Assembly (NCBI RefSeq): GCF_002251855.1
Contig: NZ_NOXW01000020.1
Coordinates: 682,001 to 746,000, forward strand
Source: Rhodoferax sp. TH121
GTDB lineage: Bacteria > Pseudomonadota > Gammaproteobacteria > Burkholderiales > Burkholderiaceae_C
DNA: 64,000 bases
Direction of reading: 5' to 3'
The notes beneath the pieces were generated by a model that did no database searches, was not told where the DNA came from, and saw nothing but the letters and a program-made list of their open reading frames with translations. Within the stretch, counting starts at the first letter, position 1. The number at the start of each line of letters is the position of its first letter. This document shows, in pieces, positions 1 to 7,596 of this stretch. The position numbers and the translations under genes were made by a program.

Positions 1-188
1 GTGAAGAAGCGCTGGCCGCGTATGCCGAGCGCACCGGCTCGCAAGTGCTACCCCCGCAAGTGCAAAACCTGGCCGACCGCATGATCAGCGCCAACCTCAT
101 TGCCCGCCCGGGCCACGGCGTTTACACCGTGGCCGACCCCTTTGTGCGCAAAGTCTGGCTGGACCGGCACAAGCTGCTCAAGTTGTAA
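1..188 (+). CDS. C-terminal fragment of an unidentified protein, possibly a P-loop ATPase
   Basis: An open frame enters from the left edge (codons in phase with base 3) and ends at TAA 186-188, giving about 61 residues. The tail contains NLIARPGHGVYTVADPFVRK, followed by a Leu/Lys-rich end. This resembles the winged-helix tail of AAA/archaeal-type ATPases (an 'end of a helix, then G-x-Y-x-x-x-D-P' pattern), but that is only an impression. The start and all catalytic motifs lie outside the window. The gene converges on the SNF2 helicase gene, and a copy of the dispersed repeat lies between the two stops. Confidence 0.5.
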   Translation, partial: EEALAAYAERTGSQVLPPQVQNLADRMISANLIARPGHGVYTVADPFVRKVWLDRHKLLKL

Positions 189-211
189 ATATGCGCTTGC
201 AGAGATGAATA

Positions 212-266
212 TGCTATTGATTTGGTAGCTGCTTGCGCACATTCCATGAGGGCTAGAGGCCGATTT
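212..266 (+). repeat. Dispersed intergenic element, copy 1
   Basis: A 55-base element begins TGCTATTGA, has AGCTGCTTGCGCA in the middle and ends GGGCTAGAGGCC. It fills most of the gap between the stop codons of the convergent flanking genes. Six other recognisable copies occur in the window; this one is close to the apparent consensus. Confidence 0.8.
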
Positions 267-271
267 AATAC

Positions 272-2875
272 CTAAACCCCTTCCACCCGGCTCCCCGTCC
301 GCCCCCAGCGCCGTGCGGCTTCTTCCGGCCTTTGGCCTTGCTCCATGAGCGCGCCTAGCGGCGCCAACAGGGCCTTCAAATCTGCTTCGTCAAACTTGGC
401 GGCACCCTCGGTGTCATGGCCGAGCACGCTGTCGGACAGGGCGAGTTTGCGGGCCTGCAGTTCCAGCATGCGTTCTTCGATGCTGCCTTCGACCACCAGC
501 TTGTAGACGAACACTGGCTGGTCCTGGCCGATGCGGTGGGCGCGGGCGGTGGCCTGGTCTTCCACCGCCGGGTTCCACCACGGGTCCATGTGGATGACGG
601 TATCGGCGGCGGTGAGGTTCAGGCCCACGCCACCGGCTTTGAGGCTGACCAGCAGCACCGGCACCTCTAGGTTTTGAAAACGCTGCACGACCTTGCCGCG
701 TTGGCCCGGTGAGGTGTTGCCGGTCAGGCTCAAAAACGGCAGACGCAGGGCGGAGAAGGTATCCGCAATCAGCTCCAGCAGCTCGGTAAACTGCGAGAAC
801 ACCAGCACGCGGCGGCCTTCATCGACCAGCGGGACCAATAGGTCCGTGAGCGCATGCAGTTTGGCGCGTTCCATGTCGGGCGCGATGTCGCTGCCTTTCA
901 CCAAATAGGGATCGCAACACACCTGCCGCAGCTTGAGCAGGGCATCGAGGATGCTGATCTGTGCCCCGGCAAAGTTCTGGCGTTGCAGCACGCGGCGCAC
1001 TTGTTTGTCGGCGGCAACGCGCACGCTCTCGTACAGCTCGCGCTGGCGGCCCTGCAGTTGCACGCGCTGGATGACTTCGGTGCGCGGTGGCAGCTCGGTG
1101 GCCACGTCTTGCTTGCGGCGGCGCAGGATGAAGGGGCGCACGCGCTGGGCGAGCAGGGCGGCGCGCACCGTTTCGCCGTTTTCTTCAATCGGCTTGCGCC
1201 AGCGGGCGGCAAAGCTGCGCTGATCGCCCAGAAAGCCGGGCATCAGCCAGTCGAACTGGGCCCAGAGTTCGCCCAGGTGGTTTTCCAGCGGCGTGCCGGT
1301 CAGGCACAGGCGGTGGCGGCTATGCAACTGGCGCAGGGCGCGGGCGCTGCGGCTGGCCGCGTTTTTGACCATTTGCGCCTCATCCAGAATGACCAGATGA
1401 AAAGGCTGCGCGGCCAGCGCCTCGATGTCGCGCCACAACAGCGGGTAGGTGGTGAGCACCAGGTCGTGCGCGGGCATGGCTGCAAACAGCGCGGCGCGGT
1501 CCGGGCCGTGCAAGTTCAGCACCCGCAAATCCGGCGCCATGCGGCGGGCCTCGGCCTGCCAGTTGAACAGCAGCGAGGTGGGCAGCACGACCAGCACCGG
1601 GCGGTCCAGCCTGCCAGCCTGTTTCTCCAGCAGCACATGGGCCAGCGCTTGGGCGGTTTTGCCCAAGCCCATGTCGTCGGCCAAGATGCCGCCCAAGTGT
1701 TGTGCGCGCAGGTATTGCAGCCAAGCCAGGCCTTCGAGTTGGTAGGGGCGCAGTTGTACCTGCAAACCGGTAGGCGCAGCTACCGGCTGGGGCTGGCCTA
1801 TGGTGTGCAGGCGTTGGGCCAGCGCGGCCAGGCCCACATCGCCTTCCAACTGCCAGCCTTGGTGTGCGCCTACGCGCGAGGCGTCCAGCAAGCTGGCGCG
1901 CAGGGTGTTGATGCGGCGGGCTTCCCATGCGCCAAGCTGGATGGGGCCCTTGGTCGCCATGCGTTGCGGGTCGGTGAGCAAGTCCACCATGGCGCCCACG
2001 ATGGCTTTGAGCGGGCCCGCTTCGGCGTCGATGCGCTTGCCACCTGGTGCGCGCAGCGACACGGTGGCCAGGTCGTCCAGCGTGTCGAGGTAGTTGCGGA
2101 CCAGCCAGCGCGGGTCGCGCTTGATGAGGTTGGCCAGCATGGGGGCGAGGTCCAGCGTCTCGCCGTCAATCTCAATGCCCAAGCTCAGCAGCCATTCACC
2201 CTCGCGCCCGAGCAGGGCCAGCTTTTCGACGCCGCGTGCGGGTTTGGCCAAGGGGCTGTCCAGCTCTTTGCCCAGCACCTCGCCGGTGTCGGGGCTGAGG
2301 ATGAGCTTCCAGCGCTCCACGGGCACGCTCTCGTGCGCAAAACCGGGTTGCACCACCACCGTCCAGCCTTTGGCCTGCAGCTGAGGCACCTGGTCGCCCC
2401 AGAAGTCGCCAAAGTGGTCTTCCTGCGGCAGTGTCCACACGCTGCCCAGATGCGGGCGCTGCTTCTGGCTGCGCCACTGGAGGGTGGCGTCGGCCAGCGG
2501 CATAAAGCCCATGTCCCACACCGCGTCCATGGCGTCGGCCTCGGCCACCAGGTTGCGCTGCAGGCGTACCAGCGGGCCGCCGGTGTCGAACAGGTCTTCA
2601 AACTCCGCCGGGCGGCTGTTGAGGATGGAGCTGGGGGCGGGCGTCTCCCAGCGGTCGCCGGCCGGGGTGCGGTACGTCCAGTCGAACTGCGCCAGCGTCA
2701 CGCTGTCGCCGCGTGGGCCCAACTTGCCTTGGGGCTTGAGCCCCAGCAGGCCTTCGCCCCGGCCCAGCGTCATCAGCGTGATGCGGGGGCGGAACTCGCC
2801 GATGACGGGGCCATCCGCGTCGGGCTCCGGGGGGCTGGGGTTGGCAGGCAAATGCGGTGTGCGCTTGCGGTTCAT
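272..2875 (-). CDS. SNF2-family DEAD/DEAH-box helicase
   Basis: A large ATP-dependent DNA translocase of the SNF2/RapA-like superfamily 2. Helicase motif I (DDMGLGKT) is at about residues 399-407 and the motif II DEAQ box at 498-501. The C-terminal helicase lobe contains LKAGGVGLNLTAADTVIH and the DQATARAHRIGQ motif typical of SNF2 proteins. The first 370 residues are a family-specific N-terminal region with no motif I recognise. An in-frame TTG lies two codons upstream at 2881, but the ATG at 2875 is the better start. A repeat copy lies directly upstream. The product probably acts on chromosomal DNA during transcription or repair, but the exact substrate cannot be told from sequence. Length (867 residues) fits the family. 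Confidence 0.9.
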   Translation of the reverse strand: MNRKRTPHLPANPSPPEPDADGPVIGEFRPRITLMTLGRGEGLLGLKPQGKLGPRGDSVTLAQFDWTYRTPAGDRWETPAPSSILNSRPAEFEDLFDTGGPLVRLQRNLVAEADAMDAVWDMGFMPLADATLQWRSQKQRPHLGSVWTLPQEDHFGDFWGDQVPQLQAKGWTVVVQPGFAHESVPVERWKLILSPDTGEVLGKELDSPLAKPARGVEKLALLGREGEWLLSLGIEIDGETLDLAPMLANLIKRDPRWLVRNYLDTLDDLATVSLRAPGGKRIDAEAGPLKAIVGAMVDLLTDPQRMATKGPIQLGAWEARRINTLRASLLDASRVGAHQGWQLEGDVGLAALAQRLHTIGQPQPVAAPTGLQVQLRPYQLEGLAWLQYLRAQHLGGILADDMGLGKTAQALAHVLLEKQAGRLDRPVLVVLPTSLLFNWQAEARRMAPDLRVLNLHGPDRAALFAAMPAHDLVLTTYPLLWRDIEALAAQPFHLVILDEAQMVKNAASRSARALRQLHSRHRLCLTGTPLENHLGELWAQFDWLMPGFLGDQRSFAARWRKPIEENGETVRAALLAQRVRPFILRRRKQDVATELPPRTEVIQRVQLQGRQRELYESVRVAADKQVRRVLQRQNFAGAQISILDALLKLRQVCCDPYLVKGSDIAPDMERAKLHALTDLLVPLVDEGRRVLVFSQFTELLELIADTFSALRLPFLSLTGNTSPGQRGKVVQRFQNLEVPVLLVSLKAGGVGLNLTAADTVIHMDPWWNPAVEDQATARAHRIGQDQPVFVYKLVVEGSIEERMLELQARKLALSDSVLGHDTEGAAKFDEADLKALLAPLGALMEQGQRPEEAARRWGRTGSRVEGV

Positions 2876-2879
2876 GGTC

Positions 2880-2934
2880 AAAATGGCTGCTAGCGCTCGT
2901 GGAGTGTGCGCAAGCAGCTATCAAAAGAAGAGCA
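2880..2934 (-). repeat. Dispersed intergenic element, copy 2
   Basis: Read on the minus strand it starts TGCTCTTC, has AGCTGCTTGCGCA and ends in CGCTAGCAGCC. It fills the space between the end of the glyoxalase-fold gene and the start of the helicase gene, so a transcript of both would carry it in the sense orientation. Confidence 0.75.
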
Positions 2935-2956
2935 AATCTCCGTCAACACCCGCAGG

Positions 2957-3664
2957 TTAAAGGCCCATGCTTTGCAGCGTGACCAGGCCCTTGGGCGTCT
3001 TGAGCGTGGCGCTCAGGTTGGCCGGGCCTTCGGTAATGGCCACGCCTTCCAGACCGATGGCCGCGTAAGCGGCTTGCAGCTTGGCCGCGCTTGGGTGGCT
3101 CACCGCGATGCTGTCCAGGCTGACGCGGCTGCGCGGCAGGCTGTTGCGTGGGTGCAGGCGCAGGGGCTCGGCGTCGTCCGGCTTGCCCCATTGGATGAGC
3201 GTGGGCAGGCAGCCTTCAAAGAGGCGGTAGCCGTCTTCACGCACGGTAATTTGCCAGTGCAGCACGCCTTTGCGCGAGTGGCGGCTGGCGGGCATGGCCG
3301 GGCCGCGGTCGATGCCGATGTTCTTGAGGGCAATGCGGGCGGCTTGCAGTTCATCGGTGCCGGCCACAAAGTGCACCAGTCGCGGCTCTTGGGCCACTGC
3401 GGCACGAAGCTCGGGGTTGTCCAGGTCAAACCAGCGTTTGGCGTGGGGGTTGGCCGGGCCTTTGGCGCCGGGGTTGATGGCAATGATCTCGAAATACGCC
3501 AACGGGTGGGCGGGCGTGGCGATCTTGAAGAGCTTGTTGTGGGTGCCGAACTGACTGTGTTCACCGCCGGCTTCCGGGGTGATGCCGAGGGTGGCTTCGC
3601 ACCACTGCACACCCTGCTCCAGGGTGTGGGCTGCAACGACGAGGTGGTCTATCTGTGTTTTCAT
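2957..3664 (-). CDS. VOC superfamily (glyoxalase-like domain) protein
   Basis: The 235-residue protein begins MKTQIDHLVVAAHTLEQG, the first beta strand and conserved His of vicinal-oxygen-chelate domains. It fits the Glyoxalase_3 type (a long single domain with a second half resembling the first). Likely metal-binding positions are the His in IDHLV and the Glu in AYFEII. The reaction is unknown; members include dioxygenases, lyases and resistance proteins. It lies on the same strand as the helicase gene with a 75-base gap holding a repeat. The ATG at 3664 is preceded by a short gap from the aldehyde dehydrogenase gene (3701), so the two could be co-transcribed. Confidence 0.85.
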   Translation of the reverse strand: MKTQIDHLVVAAHTLEQGVQWCEATLGITPEAGGEHSQFGTHNKLFKIATPAHPLAYFEIIAINPGAKGPANPHAKRWFDLDNPELRAAVAQEPRLVHFVAGTDELQAARIALKNIGIDRGPAMPASRHSRKGVLHWQITVREDGYRLFEGCLPTLIQWGKPDDAEPLRLHPRNSLPRSRVSLDSIAVSHPSAAKLQAAYAAIGLEGVAITEGPANLSATLKTPKGLVTLQSMGL

Positions 3665-3700
3665 CGCCGCACGATACCACCCCGGCGCAGCCCCAACGCT

Positions 3701-5137
3701 TTAGCGGCTGACCCAGCTCACCAGGAAGTTCAGCAGCTTGGTGCGGCCCGGTGTGTAGGGCGGGAAGAACATGCGGATGCTGGGCAGCCAGCCGCCCTTG
3801 AGCACAGCACGCTCGTGCGAGAAGGCCTTGAAGCCGTAAATGCCGTGCGAGCTGCCGATGCCGGAGTTGTTGACCCCGCCGAAGGGCAGGTTGCCGTGGG
3901 CCACGTGCAGCACGCAGTGGTTCACACAGGCGCCCCCGGAGCTGGTGTTGGTGAGCACGGTGTCGATGTTGCTCTGGTTGCTGCTCCAGATATACAGGGC
4001 CAGCGGCTTTTGGTCGGCATTGATGGAGGCAATCACCTGCTGTAAGTCGGTGTAGGGGATGATGGGCAGCACCGGACCGAAGATTTCTTCCTGCATCAGG
4101 GTGGAGTCCATGGGCACGTTGTCGACCAGGGTCGGGGCGATGTAGTTGCCGGCGGTGTCCACCTCGCCGCCACTCAGCACCCGTGCGCCGCGCGACGTGG
4201 CGTCTTTGAGCAGGCCTTCGATGCGCTGGGTGTGGCGCTGGTTGATGATGTGGGTGAAGTCCGCGTTGCTGCGCTGGCGCTGGGCGCTGTCGCCATAGCG
4301 GGCCTTGATGACGGCCTGGCAGGCGGCCACAAATGCATCGCGTACCGAGGCGTGCACATACAGGTAGTCGGGCGCCACGCAGGTCTGGCCGGCGTTGACG
4401 AACTTGCCCCACAGGATGGTTTCAGCCGCCTTTTGCAGGTCGGCGGTCTCGTCCACGATGGTGGGGGACTTGCCGCCCAGCTCCAGGGTCACGCTGGTCA
4501 GGTTCTTGGCTGCAGCCGCCATGACCACCTTGCCCACAGCGGGTGAGCCGGTAAAGAAGATATGGTCAAACGGCATGGCCAGCAGGGCCTGCGAGGTGGC
4601 CAGTGCCCCTTCAAACAAGGCCACTTCATGGGCAGGGAAGGCCTTGGCCACGATGCTGGCCAGCACCTGGGCCACGCGCGGCGCCATCTCAGAGGGCTTG
4701 AGGATGGCGGTATTGCCTGCCGCCAAGGCCGACACCAGCGGGCTGAGCATCAGGTACAGCGGGTAATTCCAGGGCGCAATGATCAGGCAGCGGCCGCGGG
4801 GCTGGTACTGCACATGGGCACTGTTGCCCATGGTGAGTTCGGTGGCGCGGATGCGGGTAGGGCGCATCCAGCCTTTCAGGTGGCTGATGTTGTGGCGGAT
4901 TTCGTCCAGGCTGGGCACGAGTTCGGTGCCGTCCACTTCGAAGCGGGGTTTGTGAAAGTCGGCGGCAAAGGCTTCGTAAAGGGCCTCTTTGTGAGCCAGC
5001 AAGCTGGTGCGTAGCCGCTCCAAACGTTCAATGCGCTCCGCTGCGGTGGACCGGCGCCAGGCGAGGGCAGTGGCCCGCTGTGCCTCGAAGGTGGTTTCCA
5101 TCCGTTGCGGGTCGGCATCTTGAATCGCTTGGCTCAT
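3701..5137 (-). CDS. Aldehyde dehydrogenase family protein (ALDH3-like)
   Basis: NAD(P)-dependent oxidation of an aldehyde to a carboxylate. The 478-residue protein has the Rossmann segment APWNYPLYLMLSPLVSALAAG, the conserved Glu of LELGGK at residue 219 and the catalytic Cys of GQTC at residue 253. The GPVLP and NLPFGG blocks follow. The shorter N-terminus and the hydrophobic C-terminal tail (LLNFLVSWVSR) place it nearer class 3/fatty-aldehyde and coniferyl-aldehyde dehydrogenases than class 1 enzymes, and the tail could touch the membrane. The substrate is not determinable. The gene is probably expressed from its own promoter, since about 190 non-coding bases separate it from the next minus-strand gene upstream. 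Confidence 0.92.
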   Translation of the reverse strand: MSQAIQDADPQRMETTFEAQRATALAWRRSTAAERIERLERLRTSLLAHKEALYEAFAADFHKPRFEVDGTELVPSLDEIRHNISHLKGWMRPTRIRATELTMGNSAHVQYQPRGRCLIIAPWNYPLYLMLSPLVSALAAGNTAILKPSEMAPRVAQVLASIVAKAFPAHEVALFEGALATSQALLAMPFDHIFFTGSPAVGKVVMAAAAKNLTSVTLELGGKSPTIVDETADLQKAAETILWGKFVNAGQTCVAPDYLYVHASVRDAFVAACQAVIKARYGDSAQRQRSNADFTHIINQRHTQRIEGLLKDATSRGARVLSGGEVDTAGNYIAPTLVDNVPMDSTLMQEEIFGPVLPIIPYTDLQQVIASINADQKPLALYIWSSNQSNIDTVLTNTSSGGACVNHCVLHVAHGNLPFGGVNNSGIGSSHGIYGFKAFSHERAVLKGGWLPSIRMFFPPYTPGRTKLLNFLVSWVSR

Positions 5138-5168
5138 GCGGGCTCCAAAGGTGAGGTGTGCGAGGAAG

Positions 5169-5189
5169 GCACGCCCGGGTTAGGCGTGC
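5169..5189. other. Hairpin in the aldh / NlpC intergenic gap
   Basis: GCACGCC and GGCGTGC form a perfect 7-bp stem around the loop CGGGTTA. It lies between the aldehyde dehydrogenase start and the end of the peptidase gene, both on the minus strand. It may be a terminator or leader structure; there is no T-run. Confidence 0.35.
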
Positions 5190-5308
5190 AGGGTGTCAGC
5201 CGGCATTGTGGGGGCGAAGCAGCGCCGAGTCTGTCGCATGCGCTGTGTTTTGAGCGCCCGCTCCAAACGGACTGCGGGTTGACCCTAGGGGCGTCTGGCT
5301 GGGGCGAA

Positions 5309-5322
5309 ACGGCGTGCGCCGT
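5309..5322 (-). terminator. Possible terminator of the NlpC/P60 gene
   Basis: The palindrome ACGGCG-TG-CGCCGT lies five bases past the peptidase stop codon. On the minus strand it is followed by TTTCG. The T-run is short, so termination is only plausible. Confidence 0.35.
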
Positions 5323-5327
5323 GAGGT

Positions 5328-5879
5328 TCAGCGGGCGGTGGCCTGCTGCTGGGTGTCTTCGGGGCTGACGCGGCGTGCGCCGTCGAAGCGCTTGGCCCAG
5401 TAGCTCACGCCCATGTCTTCGACACGCACTTCTGCGCCGGGCTTGGGTGAGTGGATAAACTTGCCGTTGCCCACATAGATGCCTACGTGGCTGAAGGCGC
5501 GGCGCATGGTGTTGAAGAACACCAGATCGCCGGGCTTGAGTTCGGTTTTGTCGATTTTTTGGGTGGCGGCAGCTTGTTGCTCGGCGCGTCGCGGCAAGAG
5601 CAAACCAGCAGTTTGCTCATAAATGGCGCGGACGAAGCCGCTGCAGTCGAAGCCGGTGTCTGCGTTGTTGCCACCGCGTTTGTAAGGCACGCCCAGAAAG
5701 GCCATGGAGTTCATGACCAACTCCGTGGCACTGGCTTCCACCTTTTCACCCACAGAACCAATCCTCGACAACAGGCCACGTTCGTTCATGAAGTGCCCCA
5801 TCTCATCACCTGTGCCTTGGGGGCTGGCCTGGACAGATGCGCAGGCGGCGAGCAGGGAAGTGAGGATGATTTTTCGCAT
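5328..5879 (-). CDS. NlpC/P60 (C40) family cell-wall peptidase
   Basis: A secreted cysteine peptidase that should cleave peptide stems of peptidoglycan. From the ATG at 5879 the protein starts MRKIILTSLLAACASVQA, a typical signal peptide. The reading frame extends 12 codons further upstream, but that would spoil the signal. The NlpC/P60 domain fills the C-terminal two thirds: catalytic Cys79 in FDCSGFV, His131 in SHVGIYVG, and a following polar segment at HSPKPGAEV. Total 183 residues, normal for single-domain members. It is divergent from the TetR gene, with an AT-rich 150-base promoter region between them that contains a 15-base palindrome. Confidence 0.9.
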   Translation of the reverse strand: MRKIILTSLLAACASVQASPQGTGDEMGHFMNERGLLSRIGSVGEKVEASATELVMNSMAFLGVPYKRGGNNADTGFDCSGFVRAIYEQTAGLLLPRRAEQQAAATQKIDKTELKPGDLVFFNTMRRAFSHVGIYVGNGKFIHSPKPGAEVRVEDMGVSYWAKRFDGARRVSPEDTQQQATAR

Positions 5880-5904
5880 GCGGCGCACTGTAGAGGGCGG
5901 GGTC

Positions 5905-5919
5905 TTGCTTGTCAAGCAA
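5905..5919. promoter_or_regulatory. Palindrome upstream of the NlpC/P60 gene
   Basis: TTGCTTG-T-CAAGCAA is a perfect 7+1+7 inverted repeat, centred about 33 bases upstream of the peptidase start codon (minus strand). It could be an operator or a leader stem-loop. Confidence 0.4.
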
Positions 5920-6044
5920 AGTGACTTCTCAAATTGCTTCTCTAAGTGATTGATTTATAACAACTCGGACTGAATATACAAAAGTGTATGCAGTTGTTTG
6001 TAATTAAATTTGAACAAAGTTTAATAATTAAAACAAAAAGTTTT

Positions 6045-6050
6045 TTGACA
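6045..6050 (+). promoter_or_regulatory. Possible -35 element for the TetR gene
   Basis: A perfect TTGACA sits in a strongly AT-rich stretch (about 5940-6066) between the divergent peptidase and TetR genes. No good -10 hexamer is seen at 17 bases. Transcription from here would begin near or past the first ATG (6067), which would favour the later TetR start at 6136. Confidence 0.3.
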
Positions 6051-6066
6051 AACAGAGTTTGCAATA

Positions 6067-6777
6067 ATGGACTCATGTTTGAAAGCAGGGCCTTCTCCTT
6101 CTGTGAATGATTCCCGTCGATCCCGGCAAGAGGCTATGGCGCAAACTCGGCGCGACTTGGTGCTACGTGCCGTGCGCCAGGCGGTGGCAGACGGCGGCGT
6201 GACCAACGCCAATGTGCGCGACATTGCCAAGCGGGCGGGTTACACCGCAGGTGCGCTGTACGCTTACTTTCCGAGTAAGCAGGCGTTGTTTGAAGCGGTA
6301 CTGGCCGACAGCTTGGCGCGGGCGCAGGCGGCTGCCCAGTCCGCCAAGGTAGCCAAGGGCGCACCGGAAGGCGCCTTTGCCGCGCGTGCTCAGGCCTGGT
6401 TTGCCTACTTTCTGGCGCATCCGGCTGAGGCGCATTTGCTGCTGCATGTGTTGTCCAGTGACGGGCGCGGGCTAGGGTGTGTGGGGGAAGAGCTGGCCAC
6501 GGCACTCATGGCGTCGCTGGCGCCAGTGACCCAGGCTTTGGTAGTGCTGGGTTGTAGCCCGATGCTGCTGCAGCGCGAAACCATGGCTTTGTTGTCCATG
6601 GCCATGGGGGTCCTGCTCATCCACGACCCTAGCAAGCTTAGTGGCACCAACGCATTGGCGGTAGAGGCATTGGCCTCTTATATAGAGAGTGTGCAGTTGC
6701 GTCTGGTGGCGGCGCCAGAGCAGCCAGCCCAGGCACTTGCCCCAGAGGGGTTTGCACAGGTAGATCTGTTTGCTTGA
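6067..6777 (+). CDS. TetR/AcrR family transcriptional regulator
   Basis: DNA-binding repressor with the N-terminal TetR helix-turn-helix: the segment TNANVRDIAKRAGYTAGALYAYFPSKQALFEAVL lies at about residues 48-81. The C-terminal ligand domain is not classifiable. There are two credible starts. ATG 6067 gives 236 residues. ATG 6136 (MAQTRRDL) gives 213, starts just before helix 1 and is preceded by AAGAGG; I lean to the later one but record the longer frame. The gene lies directly upstream of an isochorismatase-fold hydrolase gene on the same strand (about 60-base gap), so the two may be co-transcribed. Target genes are unknown; the neighbouring palindrome at 5905 is one possibility. Confidence 0.88.
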   Translation: MDSCLKAGPSPSVNDSRRSRQEAMAQTRRDLVLRAVRQAVADGGVTNANVRDIAKRAGYTAGALYAYFPSKQALFEAVLADSLARAQAAAQSAKVAKGAPEGAFAARAQAWFAYFLAHPAEAHLLLHVLSSDGRGLGCVGEELATALMASLAPVTQALVVLGCSPMLLQRETMALLSMAMGVLLIHDPSKLSGTNALAVEALASYIESVQLRLVAAPEQPAQALAPEGFAQVDLFA

Positions 6778-6837
6778 GGCTTGCCCGCACGGCGTTGGCT
6801 GGCGGTTATGCTCACACGCAACGCAAGGAGAGTGGCG

Positions 6838-7446
6838 ATGTTGATTGAATTGGAAGAGAGCCAGCTGGTGCTGGTGGACTATCAGGTACGCCTGATGCCG
6901 GCCATGTTTGAGCAGGCCGCGGTGGTGGCCAATGCCGTGCGCCTGGCGAAGTGGGCGGCCCTGCTGGAGGTGCCGGTGTTCTACACCGAACAATACCCCA
7001 GTGGTCTGGGCGCCACGGTGCCCGAGTTGGCGCCGGCGCTGCAATCGGCGAATGCCCGTTTGCTGAGCAAAATGCAGTTCAGTGCGGTGGAAGAGGGGCT
7101 GGGCGAATGGCTGCGTCCACCGGCCAAGCCGGTGCAGGGCAATGCCCGTAGCCTGCCCAAACACCTGCAGAAACCTGCGGCCTCTGAGCGTGGCATGGTG
7201 GTGATTGCCGGCTGTGAGGCCCATGTTTGCCTGCTGCAAACGGCCTTGAATTTGCTGGAAGACGAATTTGACGTGTGGGTGGTTACGGATGCCTGCACCT
7301 CCCGTACCGAGCGCAACCGCGATGCTGCGTTTGACCGCCTTGCTGGTGCGGGCGCCGAACTCGTGACTACCGAGATGGTGGGCTTTGAATGGCTGCGTTC
7401 GGCCGAACATCCGGCCTTCAAGGAAATGCAAGCGCTGATCAAATAG
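6838..7446 (+). CDS. Isochorismatase-family cysteine hydrolase
   Basis: Single-domain 202-residue hydrolase of the isochorismatase/nicotinamidase fold. The likely catalytic triad is Asp14 in LVLVDYQ, a Lys in SKMQFSAV (about residue 81) and Cys131 in GCEAHVCLL. It lacks the extra carrier domain of siderophore isochorismatases and resembles YcaC-like hydrolases, whose physiological substrate is uncertain. The start ATG 6838 has AAGGAGAG nine bases upstream; the frame could extend upstream to 6781 but without ribosome binding support. It follows the TetR gene on the same strand. Confidence 0.88.
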   Translation: MLIELEESQLVLVDYQVRLMPAMFEQAAVVANAVRLAKWAALLEVPVFYTEQYPSGLGATVPELAPALQSANARLLSKMQFSAVEEGLGEWLRPPAKPVQGNARSLPKHLQKPAASERGMVVIAGCEAHVCLLQTALNLLEDEFDVWVVTDACTSRTERNRDAAFDRLAGAGAELVTTEMVGFEWLRSAEHPAFKEMQALIK

Positions 7447-7551
7447 CGCGGTCTGGGTCTTTGAGGGTGTTTTCTGGGCGCGGTGGGCACGCCGCGTCCC
7501 GGTGTCGGTGGACAGAATTCGGGCAAGTCAGCTTGTAGCAAGTTGCTTATC

Positions 7552-7561
7552 CATAATTATG
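7552..7561. promoter_or_regulatory. AT-rich promoter region with palindrome upstream of prpE
   Basis: CATAATTATG is a perfect 10-base palindrome in the short AT-rich stretch 7530-7575 before prpE. It overlaps plausible -10 sequence (TAATTATG) with TTGTAG about 15 bases upstream. It may be core promoter, operator or both. Confidence 0.35.
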
Positions 7562-7596
7562 AATTCAGTTTTGATAGGCCCGACCGGAGACACACA

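Noticed and set aside
854-2893. 679-residue open frame on the plus strand opposite the SNF2 gene
   Set aside because: Shadow of the GC-rich helicase gene; composition rich in Ala, Gln, Gly and His, no motif.
6472-7431. 319-residue minus-strand open frame opposite the isochorismatase-fold gene
   Set aside because: Overlaps two convincing plus-strand genes and has a His/Gln-rich shadow composition.
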